From Notospermus geniculatus (lineage: Eukaryota; Nemertea; Pilidiophora; Heteronemertea; Lineidae): a stretch of DNA of 64,000 nt. The first letter of the stretch is position 1; each line of letters begins with the position of its first letter. Below, in pieces: positions 40,701 through 49,700 of this stretch. Under the pieces are notes generated by a model. The model ran no database searches and had not been told where the DNA came from. It was given only the letters and a program-made list of their open reading frames with translations. The stretch covers positions 268,137 through 332,136 of the forward strand of contig NMRB01000030.1 of the NCBI GenBank assembly GCA_002633025.1. The letters run 5' to 3'. The position numbers and the translations under genes are program-made.

Positions 40701-43700
40701 TTCCTTAGGTTTCATTTGTAGAAACAGACAAAGGTGTAATGACACTCGGTGATTAAGCTGTACTTGCTATTATTTTCATAACACGCAACCAGCAGCACTT
40801 CGTTTTTTAAATGAAGAATACTTGCTTGGCTGTCTGTCTACTTCAAATCAATGTTATCAAAGTAAGCAACAAGCCTATGGTTCAGACATCTTTCAAATGT
40901 GCTAAGGCTGGCTATTATTTTACAATGTGCAACCAGCAGCATCTCGAAGCCTTTTGTTTCGATCAAGAATACTTGCATTGCACATCCCTGCACTCTTCAA
41001 GTCAATGTCGACATCACAGTATAAAACAATAAGCCAATGGGCACACTTAGCTTCAAAACCTTATGGCCTCATCCTTCAAAGCCAACGGTCACACCCTTCA
41101 AATCAATGGTCACATCCTTCAAAGCCTTTGGCCACATCCTTCAAAGTCTTTGGCCACATCCTTCAAAGCCAATGGTCACATCCTTCAAAACCTTTGGCCA
41201 CATCCTTCAAAGCATGGCCACATCCTTCAAAGCATGGCCACATCCTTCAAGGACTTCGGGCCATCAAGTCCATGCAAATCTCCCCCAATATCACATTACA
41301 TAAACTGCAAGATTGCTGTGGAACTGACAAAGACGGAGCGACTGGCTCACTTTATGACCAGCAAAATGACACTCTGGCCAATATTTGCCTGGGAGTTGGG
41401 ATTGATCTTGACATAGGATCTAATGATTTCATCGTGATAAATGAGACATGGTCCGTTTCTGATCTGCAATGAATGGCTTGACCTGAATTGGCGTTGTGTT
41501 TGGCTGACGATCATACATCATCTCATTCTCAATTGACTTCTATGGTGAAGTATCGATCAGAAGGTGATGAAGATATATCTTCCAGACATGCCATACTCAG
41601 TCGTCAGCCTAGACTAGAAGGCTACCATGATTATTTGGGGAATTCAGACCTCAGTGGGGCACCAGAGCTATCGGATTGGTGATCTTTTGCAGTCAACCAG
41701 TCCTCTCCCATCAAAGTGACGATGTACCTTCCATGCCATACACTGTCACCAGCCTAAATATAGGTTGACATTGCGTCTTGAACGATTTTGTTGACCTGAG
41801 CGTGCTGGCATCTCCGAGCAACTGCCGGATCCGCTAGTTAAGCGTGCTGTTCGAGGAACTGCCAGCTGCTCTGAGTTCCTTTCAATCGCTGAAATGTTGA
41901 CCTGCACGACGTGACGTGGTAGTTTTTTGATCTGCGACGGATCCGTCGAGTTGCTTCAAGACGCAATGTCGACCTGTAGGCACCTTTAGACTTCTTGGGG
42001 GATTCAGGCCTCAATGGGGTGCTGGAGCTATCGGTAATCCTCTAGTCCTCTCCCCATCAAGGTGATGAAGATGTACCTTCCGCGCCATTCACGCAGTCAT
42101 CAGATTTTGACTAGAAGGCCGCCATGAATATTTGGGGAATTCAGGCCTTGGAGGCAGCGCTGGAGCTACTAATATTGGTGATTCTGGATCCCTCGCCTCC
42201 CCAGCACTTGCTTCGCTGTCCTGCCAACATTGGTTTCACATCTCCAAGTCTACATGTTCTCCCAAACTTCTGAACACACAAATAACCAGAGAAACCTTGA
42301 GAGATGCTTTTTTCAAGAATTCTAAAGGCCATTACAGGATCCATTCTGTTTCTAAAAGCAGCAGGTGTGATGTCATGGGACTCCTTCACCTTGCTTACCC
42401 TACGTGACCAATCCTCTCAAGTCATCCTCTCAAAGAGAGCCCCATCTGCAAGACCACACTGAATGGTTCACTGGGGAATGATTCTTCTGTGATTTGCCAT
42501 TATGCATATTGCTAATCAGGGAAGGTATCAGTGAGATGGCAATAAAGGTGAAAGATCAAGGAAACCTTTGTGACACCATGTCCTTCAATATACAGATGTC
42601 TTGCTTTTTTGTTTGAAACTTCGACTATTGGGCACAGAATGGGTACCATTTTACGAATTTATCAAAAGAGGAGTGACAGGGCTGAGGCAAATGGAATGGC
42701 ATTATCAACAACGGAAAGCTGAGATGTTCCCTCTCCCGAGTCTCAGTGTTGTTATAATTTGCAGTCAACAATACGCCATACATACTTCATTTGTTGATGA
42801 GCCAAGTACAAAAGGACAAAAAAATATCACAATACATTCAAATACTCCACACACTCTCAAAACAAATCATTTTTAGAAATAAATCAATTTAATGGAAAAC
42901 TCATCCATTCAATCACAGCCGTGATACGCAGAACTGTTTCCTCTTTCTATTTATCAACTCAGCATCACTCCTACTACAGCAACCCCCAGGAAAAGCCAAC
43001 ATTTTCCATCAAAACAATCCAGGATCTCCACCATGTATCGACAGAGCTTCAATAACATCTGGATCAAAGGAAATCGAGAAGGCAGGCAAATAACTCTACA
43101 ATAACATATCATGAAATATTTCCAATACGCGCATTAGTCCTCCATACCTAATCTTTGGATAATCTGGGCATTTGTAAGAAAATATGGACGGCAAATTCAG
43201 CTATCTATTGATTTCCTATAATGTATCGAGTTAGACGGTAGACAAAGACTTCTTTCGCAATCTGACAGCAACCGATCGGATCTGGACCAAACAAGGTTTG
43301 CATTCGGGCATGAACAAGTTACCTAGCCCTTTTTACATTAGCCCGGTTGAGAAGCATGCCGAGCTCGACCCGGACTGAGCCCACTTTGAATTCAAGTGGA
43401 TTCACGCTACTACAAACATCAACCGAAACAAATCCGGGCCAAGTCGACCCAGTCACTTGTAAAATTGTGCCGGTTGCCATGAAGGTTTCGTGGCAATGAC
43501 GTAAACGGCAAGGTCGTGTAGTTCACCCATGCGCACTATGCCCTGGCCTACATTCGCTCTAGACTGGCGAAATTTCAACCGAACCGCGTGCTCGACCTGG
43601 ACAAAGCCTACCTCAAAATGCAAGGCTACATGTAATTTGGTACTGGACAAGCTGTCTTGCCCCATTTACACTAGGCAAATTGTATCGAACTGTGCTTGGT

Positions 43701-46700
43701 CCGGATCGAGCACGCTAAAAATTTCATAGTGTAAAAGGGGCTCATATGTAGAAACTCTTACTTTGTTTATTATACAATGTCGATGAAGGAGGGTTTGCAG
43801 CAGGAGTAGGACTATGACTCCAACATACCAGTCCTGGCCTAACCTCCAACCACTTCACCTCATCTGATAGTCAGATTTTGATACACACTTGAATAATCAG
43901 AGGTGGGTAGGACGGGATTCTGGCGACATCCAACGGCACTTTGAGTGATTGGAAACTGGATCACAAACTCCATCCATCACTCTTACCGCCAGATTATGTC
44001 AAACGAATGAATGGCTGAAATATTCACGAACGATTGGTTGACACAAAAGCTGATTACTTTCTGTTAATTTAAGATAAAAGATGAACATATTGCCTTGAGT
44101 TGATTCAGGGGCCATCTCCGATTGCTTTCCATGAAATATTTTGGGTTGAACTCATGAGCTGTTTGCCACCTGCTTTTAGCAAGGTGGCCAAGTTCCCAAC
44201 ATGCCACAGGTTCTTGATTTCATCAAAGTTAGAGTGGATGCATTCATCCAATCAACTTAACAAAGTCAATCACACTTTATGGAATGATACCAACAATAGC
44301 GGACCTGTGATGGTCTGCCTTTAGCTACAGGTGGTTGGTATTGAGAATGTACTGGTGCCTTTCCAAGTACGGTATCCCCCAATGGACAATACGATAGCAT
44401 CCTGCTAATGGACCATGTCACTTGTCACGTTTGATAAAGGATAGGTACTGGCCACTAAATCGATTTGGACAAAGACGATGCTTTTTGCAGATTTCTGTCT
44501 GAATGTCGATTTCAAGTGAAGGTGCACTCCTACGGCTCAAGTTACCACCCAAGTCAGTTACAAATTGATTTTTTTAGGATTTGGCCCCTGGAAGTGGAAG
44601 AATGAAGAACAAGTATTCGTAATGCCATTAAAATTAAAAAAACTGATCCACCATCAAAGATTTCTGGGCTGGCAGAATCATGTACAATGTAAGTGGAAGA
44701 AGTGCAGCACTACACACTACTGAAGTTGTAGGTTGGATTACCACCCAGGTTTGTTTCTTCCATCAAACAACGGTGGCTGAGGCTCTGTGATAACACATCA
44801 TCTCTCCTGGCTCCAATTTCCTCAAACATTTTCCAAAATTTGACCGCGGCTCTCAACGCAATTTTGTATTCATTTCATCACCATACAGACAAGTTCCAAT
44901 CATCTCCAACTCCAAAGAGGTGGAGCAAATGTGGAGACAACATGGAAGAAACTAGAGTAATATCAAGAATGCTACAGTCCAAAGCAAACACTAGAAGTTA
45001 AGGCTATTATCTACGAGCAGCCTCGTCTGAGCTAGAACACCAAATCACCCAACCCCACCTGCCTTCATCGCTCTCTTTGATTGGCTTTTGCCTTCCTTTG
45101 CGAGAGATTACAATCTCGGCAAGGGGTACCAATTATCATTTCCTTTTAAGAGGAATGATACCATTAGAGCTCGACAAGGCTTCTTCTAAGTAGAAAGATA
45201 TCAGCGATGGAAATGATGCTTCCTTCAGTAAGTATGACATGTAATAGGGTAATTATGAACTTTATTCAGCAGGTGTTCTTCTGATGAATTTTGCTCAATG
45301 TTGATAAAATGTGGAGCGAAACGCTGAGGTGGAGCGAGGGCTTTACTTCAGCATCACCACGACTACAGATGAAAATGCAAGTTCCAAACTAACAATGAAT
45401 TTTGCGTTTCCAGTGCAAAGTAACATACATGTTGTACTTTGGCCTATAGTACGTTTAACTCATCTGCCCCCATATCCAGCAGACAACATCTTCTGTCAAA
45501 GTTTTCTCACATCCTATGGTATTGATTGAAAAATATTTGAAGAAAAGTTGTTCCTGTAAGCCATCTGAAGAATTTTTCTTCAAATTTTTTCCAATTTATT
45601 TCACAGGTGTTTAGAAACTTTGACAAAAGATACTGTGTGTGCTCAAACCTGGGAGCAGATGAGTTAGGTCATCTGGAGCTCGATGGGCGGACCTTCGGTT
45701 GTCAGGCAGACCTTGGTATTGTGGGTGAAGTCTGGCTATTGAAATGCGTTTTATTGACAGGACACTTCCAGCCAATCCCATGCCTGTGCCTGTGTTCAAT
45801 TTCAAATCAAGGTCTAGCTGTATATTCAATTTCAAACCAAGGTTCAGCTGGTTAGAAAACAATGTGCGTTGGACCGTTTAGAGTAAACCCTAAGTTCACT
45901 GTGGTCTGGTCGTCACTAAGGGTTTGATTGACATACGCCCATCGAGCTCCAGATGACTTAAAACGTACTATAGTTCATGCAGCAGTTTCGTGTGGCACTT
46001 GACAAACTGAAGACGAACACCTTTAAAATTGTCTTTGAAGCCCCAAGGGAGTCAACAATACCCACCATGGTAATAGGCAAGCATGTCATTTCGCAACATA
46101 ATTGGCAAAAGAAAGAGTACCACTCATCCTTCCTTCAAAGCATCATACACATACCAAATATAGCAATGATTATATTCCTGCTTTAAGAGAAACTCTTTCA
46201 TATATTTTTCTAATAATCTGATATATACAACAGGGATTCAATCTATGTGGTTCCAGTCCTTAGTAGTTTGATATGATATCTTTACCAGTTTGTAGACACA
46301 GTCTCAAGGGACCAGGCTGACATCTAGCAGACAGAAATAACACTGAAGAACATGATAAATGGTAATGTTGACAAGAATTCAGATGTGCTGTCCACATAAG
46401 AAATTTGCAGATCTGGCATTGGTGGGCATACTAGTACGTCAGAAAGCTTTATACCACCCTGATCAACCCATCCATCGAAACCTTTAAAAGTAGATTTTCA
46501 CATCCAAGGCCACGTAGGGTTAAAATTAGAAGCCAGGATACGCATGGTTCAGGTTTTACCTTGAATAGCATTGCACTCTGTGCAATAGCAGGAAATCTAA
46601 ACTACCTACCTCGAGTAGACAAAAAGTGTGCCTTCTATATCAGTTTTCTCCTGAAAAATACAGACAGATGTATATAAATAGTTGTAGAACATACTGGAAT

Positions 46701-49700
46701 GTTTGGTCGAGGCTAAATGACGCAGTGCCACAGGCCGAGTTCGTTTTATATACCAGTGAACCATAGATCTCTGAAGCCAGCAGTGGAAGAAAGTGGCAGT
46801 CTAAAGTAGAATAATCAACAAATCATAGACGCTCAGTAAGAAATTAAAGAAATTATTTAACTATTTGCTGGTCAGTTAGTACCACAAAGTAGGCTTAAGT
46901 TGAAAAGTACAATCACTGAAGAAAGCTATAAGGATTCATTCAATGCTTTTTCCGAAACTTTGATCTACTGAGAACATTCCGTTTCTATTTCTTGTAGGCC
47001 TTAGCAGATCAAAACCCGTGTTCGACATGGGCCTATTCTAGTAGTGATTGGGTGTAAAACATGCCTTACAACTGCATGTAGGCCTCCTCCTAGGCGAAAA
47101 TTTGATTGAATATGCAGCCAAACACACCCTAGCCAGGGATCAGGATGCGAGAATAAAACTCACAAGAATCCATAGATTCCAGGGATGGCCTGTCTGCCTT
47201 CTAAGATCCTTTTCAAAACTATCGATACCGGTACAATACAACAACTTCATGATACAAGGAAGCCACAATGAAAATTGTAAGATACTTGTGTTTTATTGCA
47301 AAGGTACAAAATATTTATGGACGTACATTTGTTACAGATTCTTCAGCTTTGGGGTTCATTCGTGCAGTATGCATTACCAGTAAGCCAAGTAATTAACAAG
47401 ACAGGCAGAGTAACTAAACCCTGATTAAAATGTGCTGGTGCAATCATTCGACTCATTCAACAGATTGCAGAAACACAAAGATGGTAGGCCTAGGAGATAT
47501 GAATGTTGATGAATGGTAGCCGGATTAAATGAAATTACATCTTATGTTGAGGGATGTGTAATTCTCTCTGTGGTACCATCTCCAGCCACAAATTTCGTTC
47601 CAGGGTATTTTGCAAATGCCATCAAACATGTCAAATGGTTGCAGAGCGGAGATTTGACTTCTCCTCTCTGGCTTGTCATCCATTGTGCATGCACCCCAAA
47701 TACGATTATACTTGTATGGTGCTCAGTTATCTGCCACAAAATACCTGTAATTATGAATGGTGGACTGTCAACTGCATGGTGTGCACATCTTCCTACATGT
47801 ACCGTACATAAGCAAGCACCACGTGTTGACTGAAGCCGCCGCACACACCATGCAACTGAAACAATTCCATGCAACAGGCATTCATTCCACCTGCCACATG
47901 ACTATCACTGGCGTCCTCCTGGCACTGTCAGACAAAGCCAGAAAAAATATTACGCCAAGCTTCTGAAAGTGAAGTGCACATAGCAATGTACATTAATATG
48001 AGTCTGTTTGAGGTCTACCTAGGTAATAGATAACCATCCTTTATACCTTCCCTCCTTGCCTTTTCTGGGATATCACTCACTTCAGTTCTAAGCCGTGAAA
48101 AGGGTGGCACTGTGTTCGTAGTGAGCCAGAGTTGCTTACTGCTTTGGATAGATCCAACTCATTATTTACTGGATTGATGGACACTTTCTCTTGCAAACCA
48201 TTGAGGGAGCTGGGGACCGATGAGTTTAAGCAGGGATTACATTGTTTTGAAAGAAGGTGAGAGTTGCACAAGATCTGAAGTGATGCTTCCGAAGTCACTC
48301 TCTCAGTGTATCTCAAATGATCCCCTTTCATACCCCAAACAAACTCTTCCAATTGAACATCTGAACTATTTTCTGATGGCCAGCTGTTGAGGTCCTTTGT
48401 GGACTGAGAATTTTTTTACTTCCACCAAATTTCTCACTCTTTTCTTTCACACCAGCTTAGTTACTAACCTGGTGTTGTGAAAGAAAAGAGTGAGAAATTT
48501 GGTGGAAGTAACAAATTTATCACTCTTTTCTTTCACACCAGCTTAGTAACTAAGCTGGTGTGAAAGAAAAGAGAGAAATTTGCATACAATTAAGCATACC
48601 CATTTGAAAGTTTTGTACTGAGTACGAAACTTTTAAATGGGTACGCTTAATTGTGTTTGAGGGAACTCTCAGCTAACCGTCAAACCCATTGGTATGTCCG
48701 TTATAATATGAGGCAGTGGATCTATTATGTCTGCCAACTCCTCCTAGTAGGCCTAAACCAGAGCATAAACCCTGTACCTTGTCATAGCAGGACAGACAGA
48801 ATATTGAATTTCAGTACCGATATGTTTTGCATGTCTGGTACAAGAGGTCTGTGCAGTGCCACTGCATTTTGTACAGAAACCAAGGCAAGGGTTAAGAGTA
48901 GGAAGCATGTGTATATCACCTCTACCTGCAAAGATCATGACAAGGCCAAGGAAAAGTAACTTTATACGAGGTACTTTATGCATATGGCATATGTCTTGAG
49001 TGCTAAGTAAACAGGTACATGTAGGCCTAGCATGAGACGGGAGATGTACTCCTGTGCCAGAAGCAAGACCAGGCACAATTTTTCTCCAGTTTCAAATTAT
49101 TTTTGCTTATTGTATCTTGAACGACAACTCCAATGAAAATCAATCAACACAGGCCACAAAATATAAATTCTTATTTTCTACATATTGTAGGCCTACTTTG
49201 AACATTTCTTTATCTTTCGCAACCTTTCTTCCAAAAGCAGTTCTAGTTCTGCAACCTTTCTTCCATAAGCAGCTCAGGTTCTGCAGACCACTGAAGAAAT
49301 GATCTCTGCCGAGGCTACTAAGGTGGCTTCATAATTCCTTCATCAAACATCCAGCAGCCCAGAATCCAGGTGATCAGACTGCTGTCTTCAAATGCAGTGC
49401 TGCCATCTGTTAACTGACTTGCTCCCACATGTGGAGTGCCATAACATCTTGGACCCAACCGAAATGTTGCAAATAGCCACCCAAAAGATAGAAAATGAAA
49501 CGATTAACTGCAAAAGAACGTGTGTGACCAAAACAAAAGTGTGAATGCAATGGTACTAGGTAGCAGAGTCCGTTCACTGTTGTTACTCTCTCTCTCAGAG
49601 ACACTTATGAAGACTGAGACCAGCTGGTGCTGCCATCTACTTCAGTTTAGCATCTCACTCTCAGGTGGGCAGCCACCAGACATGCCAGAATAGATGGTAA

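Noticed and set aside
40927-41416. Three open frames of 88 to 181 codons on the + strand
   Set aside because: Their first halves are the 22-bp minisatellite; the right part is better explained by the antisense exon 41351-41463.
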